Part shown: positions 56,054 through 64,000 of the stretch, piece by piece
How the letters are laid out: each line of letters opens with the position of its first letter
How positions within the stretch are numbered: the stretch's first letter is position 1
The notes under the pieces: generated by a model
What the model saw: the letters and a program-made list of their open reading frames with translations, nothing else
The model's database searches: none
Told to the model about the DNA's origin: nothing
Made by a program: the position numbers and the translations under genes
Assembly (NCBI RefSeq): GCF_019396385.1
Contig: NZ_JAHKRN010000003.1
Span: 276,670 to 340,669 of the forward strand
Length of the DNA stretch: 64,000 nucleotides
Reading direction: 5' to 3'
DNA from: Nonomuraea harbinensis
Lineage (GTDB): Bacteria > Actinomycetota > Actinomycetes > Streptosporangiales > Streptosporangiaceae

Positions 56054-57292
56054 CTATGTGGTGGGTGGTTGTGCCCCGAGGCTCCCGCCGTTGGCCGAGA
56101 TCCGGGGGAGCAACTGGGCCAGCAGAAGCGTGGACAACGCGGAGTCGCCGCCGCCCTGCTGGGTGCGGACCACCAGCGGCTGCGGGGCCTTCTCCGCGAG
56201 GGTGGCGCCCACGTCGAGGCGCCTGCGGGCGAGCTCGTACTGGAGCACGGCCCGGTTGTCGCGGTAGGAGTCGGCCAGCCGGCGCAGCGCCTTGGCCTCG
56301 TTCTCGGCGGCGGTCAGCTCGGCGCGGCCGCGTGCCTCGATCTCCCAGCGCACCCGCTGCGCCTCGGTCTCCTGCTCCTCCAGCATCCGGGCCACGTCCT
56401 TGCGCGCCGTGTTGTGCGCGGCCTTGACCTCGACCACCCGGGCGTCGCGGGTCTTCTTGGCCCGCTCGATCTCCATGAGCAGGGTGTCGATGCGGCGCTT
56501 GCGGGTCAGCTCCCACTCGCGCTCGTACGCCTGCAGCTCCTTGGCCACCTTCTCGCGGGTGGACAGGTGCTGCTGGTACTGGTCGGGCAGCTGCACGTCG
56601 GGGATGTTGGCGCCGGTGACGCGCACCCCGTAGCGGCCGAGCTGGCGGTTGAGCGCGTCCTGCATGTCGCCCACGTCCGAGCCGCGCAGGTCGTAGGCCC
56701 GCTCGGTGTTCACCCTGCGGCTGCGCTGCCGGATCGCGTCCTGCACGGCGCTGGACAGCACCAGGTCGAAGTTGCCGGCGCCGATCGTGCGGACGAACGC
56801 CACCGGGTCCACGATGCGGAACTTCAGGAAGAACTCGATCGACTTCAGCGGCACGTTCTCCGCCGTCGGGCAGGCCACGATCGGCGCCGAGTACGGGATC
56901 TCGGTCGAGGTGTCGACGACCGCGTCCACCCGGTCCCAGGGCAGCCAGAGGTAGTGCCGGCCGGGAGGCAGCGTGGAGACGATCGCGCCCCAGCGGCTGC
57001 GCACCCCGGTGGTGCCCTCCTCGATCTCGATGATCGCCCGCCGCCACATCGTGAGCAGCGCGACGACCAGGAAGAACAGCGCGGCCAGCGCGGCGAGGAC
57101 GGTCCAGTCCGTCAGCACCGCCATGCCGGCGAAGTAGACGGCCAGGAAGATCAGGATCATCCAGCTGAAGCCGCGCCGGTCCTTGGGGATGACGACGGGC
57201 ACGAGCTGGCCCTGCTCGCCGCCGCGCAGCAGCTGGCGGATCTCCGACCAGGACGCCAGCGACTCCTTGATCTTCGAGAACTCGCGGCTCAT
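56054..57292 (-). CDS. SPFH/band-7 domain membrane protein (second of a pair)
   Basis: The 412-residue protein has two N-terminal membrane segments (about 44-62 and 65-83). An SPFH domain (about 90-280) has RRAIIEIEEGTTGVRSRWG, LPPGRHYLWLPWDRV, EFFLKFRIVDPVAFV and VTGANIPDVQLP. A long coiled-coil (about 280-370) is rich in Arg/Glu/Ala. Flotillin-like proteins form membrane scaffolds. Its start overlaps the stop of the other SPFH gene (ATGA), which predicts a hetero-oligomer. The Gln/Pro-rich C-terminus is likely disordered. Confidence 0.88.
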   Translation of the reverse strand: MSREFSKIKESLASWSEIRQLLRGGEQGQLVPVVIPKDRRGFSWMILIFLAVYFAGMAVLTDWTVLAALAALFFLVVALLTMWRRAIIEIEEGTTGVRSRWGAIVSTLPPGRHYLWLPWDRVDAVVDTSTEIPYSAPIVACPTAENVPLKSIEFFLKFRIVDPVAFVRTIGAGNFDLVLSSAVQDAIRQRSRRVNTERAYDLRGSDVGDMQDALNRQLGRYGVRVTGANIPDVQLPDQYQQHLSTREKVAKELQAYEREWELTRKRRIDTLLMEIERAKKTRDARVVEVKAAHNTARKDVARMLEEQETEAQRVRWEIEARGRAELTAAENEAKALRRLADSYRDNRAVLQYELARRRLDVGATLAEKAPQPLVVRTQQGGGDSALSTLLLAQLLPRISANGGSLGAQPPTT

Positions 57293-58854
57293 CGCTCGAC
57301 CTCCGTGGTGATCTCCAGGTCCGGGGCTTCCGTGACCTCGTCGGCGACCCGCTTCAGCAGCGCGTTGATCTCCGCCTCACGACCGGACACGCGGGTGCCG
57401 ATCTGCTGCAGCCTGACGCGGATGGCGGCCATGTCCTCGGGCGTGAACAGCACCGCCTCCTTGCCGCCGACCAGGCTCTGGGCCAGCTGGAGGAAGTCGA
57501 TGTCGCTCTGCTCGCCGACGTGCACCACCTGCGGCAGCCGGTTCGCGACCGACTCCAGCTTGTCCAGCAGGTCCTGCTGGAAGCGGTAGTCGAGGATCTC
57601 CGGCGCCTCGGCCGCGCTCAGCGCCCGGATGTCCAGCGCCTGCGCCTCCAGCAGCGCCGAGTTGGCCTTGGCCTCGGACTCGGCCTCGACCAGGCGCTGC
57701 CTGGCCTGAGCGGTGGCCTGGTGGGTGGCCCGCTCCAGCGCGGTGTCCATCCGCGCCTGGTAGCCGGCGATCTCGGCCTGGATGGCGCTCAGCGTCTCCT
57801 GCAGCCCGGCCAGCTCCTTGACCAGGTCGCCCTCGTTCTGCTCCTTGCGCAGGTTGAGCTCGTACTCGTAGGTGTAGGCCTCCTTGGCCACCCGGACCAT
57901 CTCGGGGGCGGCCAGGTCCATGCGGTACTCCTGGCTGGAGGGCTCGGCGTGGGTGATGTTCACGTCCGTGAGCCGCACCGCGGGCAGGAACTGCTGGTTC
58001 AGGCTGTCGAGCATGCCGTGCGTGCTCTCGCCGACCAGGTCGTAGATCTCCTCGGCGCGCTGGGCGTAGATGAGGGAACGGGTGACCTCGCTGATGGCGT
58101 TCTGGAGCTTGGACTGGAAGCCGCTCACCGAGCCGAGCACGAAGATGAACTCGGCCGGGTTCTCGATCCTGAACTGCAGGAACAGGTCGACGCTGGCCTT
58201 GACGCCCTGCTGGGTCGGCGCCTCGCTGATGGGCGCGTTGAAGGGGTACTCGCGGGTGGTGTTGACGATGTAGCTGACCCGCTTCCACGGGTTGAACAGC
58301 GTCACCCGGCCCGGGTCGGCGATGTGCACCAGCTTGCCGAACTGGGTGATCAGCGCCTTGCAGCCCTCCGGCACCATCACCACGCTGCGCCGCCACCACA
58401 GGAACGCCGCGGCCAGGACCAGGACCACCCAGTAGTGGGGGCCGAAGAACAGGTCGGTGTTCGGGATGACGTTGCCGAGCGCGCCGATCAGGCCGAGCGC
58501 CACCAGGATGACCAGGGGGACGACGACCTTGGCGGTGCCGCTCTTGGGGATCACCACGGGCGAGATGACGTGCATGCCGTTCTCGGCGAAGCTGCGGTTG
58601 ACGATCTCGCCGGCCTCGTTGAGCGAGGCGGTGCGCGCCTCGATCAGCGTGCCGACCGACACGCCGCCGTCACGGGCGGCGGCGAAGTCGTGCGGGTTGA
58701 GCGCGAACCCCTGGACCTGGTTGGTGTATTGCCCGGACTGCTGGACGACCTGGCCCATGGCCTGTCCGACAGCCTGACGTACGTTTCCTCCTTGGGCGAC
58801 CGCTTGGGCTACGCCCTGGCCCGCCTGCCTCAGGGCCTCTCTGGGTCGTGACAT
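57289..58854 (-). CDS. SPFH/band-7 domain membrane protein (first of a pair)
   Basis: The 521-residue protein starts at an ATG with AGGAAGG close upstream; the frame is open to 58911 but has no good site there. The N-terminal third is Gln/Ala/Gly-rich. Two membrane segments (KVVVPLVILVALGLIGALGN and HYWVVLVLAAAFLWWR) follow, then an SPFH domain. The SPFH motifs are RRSVVMVPEGCKALITQFGK, LFLQFRIENPAEFIFVLG and LTDVNITHAEPSSQEYR. A coiled-coil ends the protein. Tandem SPFH genes of this type are unusual. Confidence 0.87.
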   Translation of the reverse strand: MSRPREALRQAGQGVAQAVAQGGNVRQAVGQAMGQVVQQSGQYTNQVQGFALNPHDFAAARDGGVSVGTLIEARTASLNEAGEIVNRSFAENGMHVISPVVIPKSGTAKVVVPLVILVALGLIGALGNVIPNTDLFFGPHYWVVLVLAAAFLWWRRSVVMVPEGCKALITQFGKLVHIADPGRVTLFNPWKRVSYIVNTTREYPFNAPISEAPTQQGVKASVDLFLQFRIENPAEFIFVLGSVSGFQSKLQNAISEVTRSLIYAQRAEEIYDLVGESTHGMLDSLNQQFLPAVRLTDVNITHAEPSSQEYRMDLAAPEMVRVAKEAYTYEYELNLRKEQNEGDLVKELAGLQETLSAIQAEIAGYQARMDTALERATHQATAQARQRLVEAESEAKANSALLEAQALDIRALSAAEAPEILDYRFQQDLLDKLESVANRLPQVVHVGEQSDIDFLQLAQSLVGGKEAVLFTPEDMAAIRVRLQQIGTRVSGREAEINALLKRVADEVTEAPDLEITTEVER

Positions 58855-58967
58855 GAAACCTTCCTCTTCCGCTACAAGCGAATTCAGACCGTATCGGGTG
58901 AGGCTTGCCATCTGCTTGCAAAGCGGTGTCGTACGTCTATTGCCATAAGTAGTAGTCGTGCTAGGAA

Positions 58968-58985
58968 TGTAGTAGTCCTACTACA
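58968..58985. promoter_or_regulatory. Palindromic operator upstream of the ABC exporter operon
   Basis: A perfect 8-bp inverted repeat, TGTAGTAG-TC-CTACTACA, ends 12 nt before the ATPase start. The GTAGTAGTC half also occurs at about 58949, a 20-nt spacing. This is a likely site for the Cro/C1-type regulator at the end of the operon or for another repressor. Confidence 0.65.
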
Positions 58986-58997
58986 TCGGAGGGGGTC

Positions 58998-59912
58998 ATG
59001 AGCACCACCAGAGAACTGGACGGTGACCTCAATGTGACGAACGAGGGCACCGCGATCGAGGTCAGCGGCCTGCGCATGACGTACGGCGACAAGGAGGTGC
59101 TGCGGGGCGTCGACTTCGCCGTCGCGCCCGGCGAGGTGATCGCCCTGCTCGGGCCGAACGGCGCGGGCAAGACCACCACGATCGAGATACTCGAAGGCTT
59201 CCGGATCCCCTCCGGCGGCCGGGTGCGGGTGCTCGGCGCCGAACCGGCGCGCGGCGGCGAGGCGTGGCGGGCCAGGATCGGCGTGGTCCTGCAGTCCTGG
59301 CGCGACCACGGCCGCTGGCGGGTGCACCAGCTCCTGCACCATCTGAGCCGCTACTACGTGCCGTACGCGAAGCCCGGGCGGCTGCCGCTCGACACGGCCG
59401 ACCTGATCGAGGCGGTCGGCCTCGGCAAGCACGCCGGCCAGCGCGTCAGCCGGCTCTCCGGCGGCCAGCGGCGCCGCCTCGACGTCGCCATCGGCATCGT
59501 CGGCCGCCCCGAGGTGCTCTTCCTCGACGAGCCGACCGCCGGCTTCGACCCGCAGGCCAGGCGCGACTTCCACGACCTCGTGCACCGCCTGTCGGACCTG
59601 GACGACACCACGATCCTGCTCACCACGCACGACCTCGACGAGGCCGAGAAGCTCGCCGACCGCATCCTCATCCTGGCCGGCGGCAAGATCGTCGCCGACG
59701 GCAGCCCCGACAGCCTGACCCGCCAGGTCTCCCGTGACGCCCAGGTGCGCTGGAGCCGCGACGGCGAGCACTTCGTGCACGCCACCGACGACGCCACCGC
59801 CTTCGTCCGCGGCCTGTTCGAGCAGCACGGCAGCGGGATCACCGACCTGGAGGTGCGCCGGGCCACCCTGGAGGACACCTACATGGCCATCGTCAAGAGG
59901 GAGGAAGCGTGA
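58998..59912 (+). CDS. ABC transporter ATPase (drug/antibiotic exporter type)
   Basis: The 304-residue ATPase has Walker A GPNGAGKTT, Q-loop VVLQSWRDHGRW, signature LSGGQRRRL, Walker B VLFLDEPTAGFD and switch TTHDLDEAEKLADR. The type resembles DrrA/CcmA-like exporters (ABC-2). The permease gene overlaps by GTGA. It lies behind a palindromic operator and is divergent from the SPFH operon. Confidence 0.93.
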   Translation: MSTTRELDGDLNVTNEGTAIEVSGLRMTYGDKEVLRGVDFAVAPGEVIALLGPNGAGKTTTIEILEGFRIPSGGRVRVLGAEPARGGEAWRARIGVVLQSWRDHGRWRVHQLLHHLSRYYVPYAKPGRLPLDTADLIEAVGLGKHAGQRVSRLSGGQRRRLDVAIGIVGRPEVLFLDEPTAGFDPQARRDFHDLVHRLSDLDDTTILLTTHDLDEAEKLADRILILAGGKIVADGSPDSLTRQVSRDAQVRWSRDGEHFVHATDDATAFVRGLFEQHGSGITDLEVRRATLEDTYMAIVKREEA

Positions 59913-60763
59913 ACCCCACGCTGCACGCCGCCCGGCTGGGGTTCGCCCGCGGGTGGATGGAGTTCAAGCATCAGGTGACCAGCGCGCAGGACATAGGCTT
60001 CGTCGTGATCACCACCGCGGCCTTCGTCGTCGTGCTCTACTTCCAGCGCGACGCCACCCTGCCCGGCACCGACCTCTCCCTGGCGGCGGCCACGCTGCCC
60101 GGCCTGCTCGGCCTGATGATCCCGATCAACGCGCTCATGGGTGCGGTGGGCACGCTCGCCGTCGAGCGTGAGGACGGCACCCTGCTCAGGGCCAAGGCGC
60201 TGCCCCAGGGCATGGTCGGCTACCTCGTCGGCAAGGTCGTCGTGCTCTCGATATCCACCCTGGCCTCCCTGGTGGTGCTGCTCGTCGCCGGGCTGTTCCT
60301 CGTACCGGAGCTGGCCGGCACAGGGGTCGGCGGCTGGCTCACCATCGCCTGGATCACGGTGCTCGGCCTCCTGTCGGCGCTCCCGCTCGGCGCGGTCATC
60401 GGTGCCGTGGCCGGCAGCCCGCAGGCCGCCGGCGGGCTGGTGATGCTGACCGTCGGCGGGCTCACCGCGATCTCCGGGGTCTTCTACCCGATCACCGCGC
60501 TCGCCGGCTGGCTGCAGGGCCTGGCCCACGTCTTCCCGCTCTACTGGCTCGGCCTCGGCATGCGCTCGGCGCTGCTGCCCGATTCGGCCGCCGCCGCGGA
60601 GATCGGCGGTTCGTGGCGCCCGGTCGAGACCACGCTCGTGCTCGCCGCCTGGGCCGTGGCCGGGCTGGTGCTGGCTCCGCCGATCCTGCGCAGGATGGCC
60701 AGGCGCGAGTCCGGCTCGCTGATGGAGCAGCGCCGTCACCGCGCCATGCAGCGGATCGGCTGA
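59909..60763 (+). CDS. ABC-2 type permease
   Basis: The 284-residue protein has six membrane segments. ABC-2 features are ALMGAVGTLAVEREDGTLLR (the conserved ED/K region after helix 2) and GGLTAISGVFYPITALAGWLQ before the last helices. It partners the ATPase to export an unknown compound. The GTG start overlaps the ATPase stop. Confidence 0.9.
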   Translation: MNPTLHAARLGFARGWMEFKHQVTSAQDIGFVVITTAAFVVVLYFQRDATLPGTDLSLAAATLPGLLGLMIPINALMGAVGTLAVEREDGTLLRAKALPQGMVGYLVGKVVVLSISTLASLVVLLVAGLFLVPELAGTGVGGWLTIAWITVLGLLSALPLGAVIGAVAGSPQAAGGLVMLTVGGLTAISGVFYPITALAGWLQGLAHVFPLYWLGLGMRSALLPDSAAAAEIGGSWRPVETTLVLAAWAVAGLVLAPPILRRMARRESGSLMEQRRHRAMQRIG

Positions 60764-60777
60764 GAAGATGGGCGACG

Positions 60778-61011
60778 ATGAGCGAGAACGTCTACAACCG
60801 CATCGCCCTGCTGCGGGCCGAGCGTGGTGTCACCCGAAGGCAGCTCGCCGACGCCCTGGGGGTGCACTACCAGACGATCGGCTACCTGGAGCGCGGCGAA
60901 TACAGTCCCAGCCTCTACCTGGCGCTGCGCATCGCCGGATACTTCGAGGTGCCCGTGGAGGTCGTCTTCTCCACCACGCCGTTCCCGCGCATCGGTGAGC
61001 GATCGGCCTGA
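60778..61011 (+). CDS. Small Cro/C1-type HTH transcriptional regulator
   Basis: The 77-residue protein is an HTH_3 domain only: NRIALLRAERGVTRRQLADALGVHYQTIGYLERGEYSP, then LALRIAGYFEVPVEVVF. It is the YozG/Xre type that often follows ABC-2 exporters. It lies 14 nt after the permease gene and probably controls the operon through the upstream palindrome. Confidence 0.9.
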   Translation: MSENVYNRIALLRAERGVTRRQLADALGVHYQTIGYLERGEYSPSLYLALRIAGYFEVPVEVVFSTTPFPRIGERSA

Positions 61012-61047
61012 CGGTTTATGTCAGTGGCTGCGCCTACAGTGGGCAGT

Positions 61048-63153
61048 ATGCGTCCGGTCACAGATTTGCAGCGGAAGGTGGCGCCGTTCGAGGTCGTCAC
61101 CGAGATGACTCCCTCGGGCGACCAGCCGACGGCCATCGCCGAGCTGGAGCGCCGCGTCAAGGCCGGGGCCAAGGACAGCGTGCTGCTCGGCGCCACCGGC
61201 ACCGGCAAGACCGCCACCATCGCGTGGCTCATCGAGCGCCTGCAGCGGCCCACCCTGGTCATGCAGCCCAACAAGACGCTCGCCGCCCAGTTCGCCAACG
61301 AGCTGCGCGAGATGCTGCCCAACAACGCGGTCGAATACTTCGTCTCCTACTACGACTACTACCAGCCCGAGGCCTACGTCCCGCAGAGCGACACCTACAT
61401 CGAGAAGGACTCCTCGATCAACGACGAGGTCGAGCGGCTGCGCCACTCGGCCACCAACTCGCTGCTGACCCGCCGCGACACCGTCGTGGTCGCCTCCGTG
61501 TCCTGCATCTACGGCCTCGGCACGCCGCAGGAGTACGTCGACCGCATGACCCGGCTGCGCGTCGGCATGGACATCGACCGCGACCGGCTGCTGCGCCGCC
61601 TCGTCGACATGCAGTACACCCGCAACGACCTCGCCTTCACCCGCGGCACGTTCCGGGTCCGCGGTGACACCATCGAGATCATCCCCAAGTACGAAGAGCT
61701 CGCCGTCCGCATCGAGATGTTCGGCGACGAGATCGAGAAGCTGTCCACCATGCACCCGCTCACCGGCGAGGTCATCACCGAGGACGACGAGCTCTACATC
61801 TTCCCCGCCTCCCACTACGTGGCGGGCGAGGAGCGGATGTCCGCCGCCGTCGCCGGCATCGAGGCCGAGCTGGCCGACCGGCTCGCCGAGCTGGAGCGGC
61901 AGGGCAAGCTGCTGGAGGCGCAGCGGCTGCGCATGCGCACCACCTACGACATCGAGATGATGCGCCAGATCGGCACCTGCTCCGGCATCGAGAACTACTC
62001 GCGCCACATGGACGCCCGCGAGGCCGGCAGCGCGCCCAACACGCTGCTCGACTACTTCCCCGAGGACTTCCTGCTGGTGCTCGACGAGTCCCACCAGACC
62101 GTGCCGCAGATCGGCGCCATGTACGAAGGCGACGCCTCCCGCAAGCGCACCCTCGTCGACCACGGCTTCCGGCTGCCGTCCGCGCTCGACAACCGGCCGC
62201 TGAAGTGGGAGGAGTTCCTGGAGCGCATCGGGCAGACCGTCTACCTGTCCGCCACCCCCGGGCCCTACGAGCTGGGCCGGGTCAAGGGCGACGTCGTCGA
62301 GCAGGTCATCCGGCCCACCGGGCTGGTCGACCCCGAGGTCGTGGTCAAGCCGACCAAGGGGCAGATCGACGACCTGGTGCACGAGATCCGCGAGCGGGCC
62401 GAGCGCGACGAGCGGGTGCTCGTGACCACGCTGACCAAGAAGATGGCCGAGGACCTGACCGACTACCTGCTGGAGCTCGGCATCCGGGTCCGCTACCTCC
62501 ACAGCGAGGTCGACACGCTGCGCCGCATCGAGCTGCTGCGGGAGCTGCGCAGCGGCGAGTTCGACGTGCTCGTGGGCATCAACCTCCTGCGTGAGGGGCT
62601 CGACCTGCCCGAGGTGTCGCTGGTCGCCATCCTCGACGCCGACAAGGAGGGCTTCCTGCGGTCCGAGACGTCCCTCATCCAGACGATCGGGCGGGCGGCG
62701 CGTAACGTGTCCGGGCAGGTGCACATGTACGCCGACAAGGTCACGCCGTCGATGGAGCGGGCCATCGACGAGACCAACCGGCGGCGGGCCAAGCAGGTCG
62801 CCTACAACAAGGCCAACGGCATCGACCCGCAGCCGTTGCGCAAGAAGATCGCCGACATCCTCGACTCGTTGCAGCGGGAGGACGCCGACACCCGGCAGCT
62901 CATGGGGGGTGGGCGGTCCCAGTCGCGGGGCAAGGCCCCGGTGCCGGGGTTCGCCGCCAAGGCGGGGCAGCATGCCAAGGCGATCGCGGGGGAGATGCCT
63001 CGGGCGCAGATGGAGTCGTTGATCGACTCGTTGACCGAGCAGATGCATCAGGCGGCTGCCGACCTGCAGTTCGAGGTGGCGGCTCGGCTTCGTGACGAGA
63101 TCAAGGAGCTCAAGCGGGAGCTTCGGGACATGCGCGAGGCTGGGGTTCGCTGA
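61048..63153 (+). CDS. uvrB: Excinuclease ABC subunit B
   Basis: The damage-recognition helicase of nucleotide excision repair. The 701-residue chain has Walker [10 protein letters not shown], a beta-hairpin of [23 protein letters not shown]-like DESHQT, motif V-VI region [16 protein letters not shown] and IGRAARN, and the C-terminal UVR domain [20 protein letters not shown]. The ATG at 61048 starts the conserved region; the upstream extension has no ribosome site. It marks the right border of the accessory genes. Confidence 0.96.
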   Translation: MRPVTDLQRKVAPFEVVTEMTPSGDQPTAIAELERRVKAGAKDSVLLGATGTGKTATIAWLIERLQRPTLVMQPNKTLAAQFANELREMLPNNAVEYFVSYYDYYQPEAYVPQSDTYIEKDSSINDEVERLRHSATNSLLTRRDTVVVASVSCIYGLGTPQEYVDRMTRLRVGMDIDRDRLLRRLVDMQYTRNDLAFTRGTFRVRGDTIEIIPKYEELAVRIEMFGDEIEKLSTMHPLTGEVITEDDELYIFPASHYVAGEERMSAAVAGIEAELADRLAELERQGKLLEAQRLRMRTTYDIEMMRQIGTCSGIENYSRHMDAREAGSAPNTLLDYFPEDFLLVLDESHQTVPQIGAMYEGDASRKRTLVDHGFRLPSALDNRPLKWEEFLERIGQTVYLSATPGPYELGRVKGDVVEQVIRPTGLVDPEVVVKPTKGQIDDLVHEIRERAERDERVLVTTLTKKMAEDLTDYLLELGIRVRYLHSEVDTLRRIELLRELRSGEFDVLVGINLLREGLDLPEVSLVAILDADKEGFLRSETSLIQTIGRAARNVSGQVHMYADKVTPSMERAIDETNRRRAKQVAYNKANGIDPQPLRKKIADILDSLQREDADTRQLMGGGRSQSRGKAPVPGFAAKAGQHAKAIAGEMPRAQMESLIDSLTEQMHQAAADLQFEVAARLRDEIKELKRELRDMREAGVR

Positions 63154-63855
63154 CTCTCGGCCTTTGTGCCGCTGTGGTGAGTGGTTCCGCTTTTGTGCCG
63201 CTTCTGTGAGCTTTTCGGCCTATGTGTCGCGGTCGTGGGCGTTTCGGCTTTTGTGTCGCCTCTGTGGGCTTTTCGGTCCTTGTGCTGCGGGGGTGTCCTG
63301 GTCTTTGTGCCGCTGCGGTGGGCGGGCGACCCGGCCTCGCGCGATTGCCCGGGGTCTGGTGGTCTTCGCCTTCGGCGTGGGCCGGGCGCGGGGGTACCTG
63401 GCACGGTCTTAACTCGGCCGGGTCGCCCGCCCACCTCCGCTTGCCCCTCTCCGTCCGTCCGGACTCGCGCCGTAGTGGTGGTTGCCGCTTTTGCGGCTGC
63501 TTTGCCGCCGATGCTGAAGCTCTGGCTCACCCCGTGCTCGGGTGCCCGCCGTAGCTGAAGCGTCGCTTTCCGGGCCATGTGAGCGCTGGTCGCCGTAGCT
63601 TTCCGGGCTCCGGTACGGTCAGCCGCGGCGTTTTCGCGGCGGCCGGCGCGTTGCTTCTTGGCGGTGCGGGGAGGAGCGCCTGCCGGTTCGCCGAATTTCA
63701 GGGAGTCGAGTCGGCGGCGGGCCGCCGCCCAGGCCACGCCGACCTGCGTTCGACGTAATTCGGTGGCCTGGAGAGCCGAATTCGGGGTCTGACCTCGGTG
63801 AACATAGGTCGGGCCGCCGGGAGAGCGTTTCTCTAGGCGGTGATGTTCCGGCTGG
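63154..63855. repeat. Non-coding region with a degenerate ~25-30-bp repeat
   Basis: 702 bp past uvrB without a credible gene. In 63159-63327 about six degenerate copies of a 25-30-bp unit occur, with the core TTTTGTGYCGC followed by a CTGTGGGC-like segment, giving T/G-rich skew. The remainder has A/T-poor sequence with a second mild patch (GTAGCTGAAGCGTCG...). Codon use of overlapping open frames on either strand is unlike the neighbours. Confidence 0.55.
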
Positions 63856-64000
63856 TCAGCGGGCTGTGGGCTGGAGGCCGAGAACCTGCTTGGGACGGGG
63901 GATGCCGAGCTTGGCGAGCAGGTCGATCTGCGGCTTGGTCAGGCCGGTGACCTGCTGGAACGTGCCGGTAGGGCCGGCGAAGGTCCCGACGTGGAGGCGT
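63856..64000 (-). pseudogene. 3' end of a probable transposase gene (cut by window edge)
   Basis: A minus-strand reading frame of 47 codons plus stop runs off the right edge. It ends in GLTKPQIDLLAKLGIPRPK followed by QVLGLQPTAR. This looks like the C-terminus of an IS transposase, but I cannot place it in an IS family. Because only the end is visible, it may be intact beyond the window. No terminal inverted repeats can be checked. Confidence 0.4.

Noticed and set aside
63048..63737. Minus-strand 229-codon ORF over the uvrB end and the repeats
   Set aside because: Lys/Thr/His/Arg-rich low complexity from the repeat tract, overlapping the conserved UVR domain of uvrB.

Overview
The window is a high-GC chromosomal segment from a Gram-positive actinomycete, most likely Streptosporangiales (Nonomuraea-like). 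This is inferred from the roughly 70% GC gene content, many GTG and some TTG starts, short ATGA/GTGA gene overlaps, and marker families such as PdtaR (ANTAR), a DinB-fold TIGR03085 protein, a proofreading-deficient PolA, a short four-domain S1 protein and an MmpS-like lipoprotein. The core order hisI-trpCBA-lgt-gltBD-pyk ... pdtaR-liv-polA-rpsA-coaE ... uvrB matches the backbone known from Streptomyces and relatives, so this is core chromosome carrying accessory inserts.

Region by region. 0-6 kb: a partial DinB-like gene, a heterodimeric ABC exporter whose two subunits show a clear degenerate/consensus ATP-site asymmetry, and an anti-sigma kinase/MEDS-STAS/STAS partner-switching cluster. 5.9-11.2 kb: hisI, a Trp-associated membrane protein, a repeat-rich dispanin, a DUF2752 protein and trpC-trpB-trpA (trpE and trpM, present at this locus in Streptomyces, are missing). 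11.3-16 kb: an extracytoplasmic group (MauE-like protein, DsbA-like thioredoxin, Lgt, VIT-type transporter) followed by two paralogous secreted or anchored proteins of unknown function. 16-29 kb: a BpsA/DUF43-family aminopropyltransferase-like protein, glutamate synthase (gltB-gltD), a lipoprotein subtilase, pyruvate kinase, dapD, a PPOX-fold protein and tRNA-Leu(CAA). 29-37 kb: pdtaR, two small lipoproteins and a complete Liv-type amino-acid ABC system with its binding protein on the opposite strand; its LivH permease carries an extracellular beta-sandwich domain. 37-44 kb: a PaaI thioesterase, polA, a polysaccharide deacetylase, rpsA, a GNAT and coaE.

44.2-61 kb, between coaE and uvrB, is the accessory part. 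It opens with a 1,861-residue TIR / degenerate calcineurin phosphoesterase / NACHT / pentapeptide / WD40 protein that looks like an immune STAND NTPase. An SLC13/ArsB-type transporter and an MmpS-like lipoprotein follow. Then comes a tightly packed minus-strand operon: a 2-TM protein, a cupin, an inositol-monophosphatase-family enzyme and two tiny translationally coupled ORFs of 45 and 48 codons. I recognise no described system with that layout, and it is my best candidate for something new. After it come a methyltransferase, an SPFH-SPFH-Spo0M operon, and an ABC-2 exporter with its own Cro/C1-type regulator behind a palindromic operator. uvrB restores the core backbone. The right edge holds a degenerate repeat tract and the 3' end of a probable transposase.

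All functions are assigned by reading motifs by eye. No database search was run.
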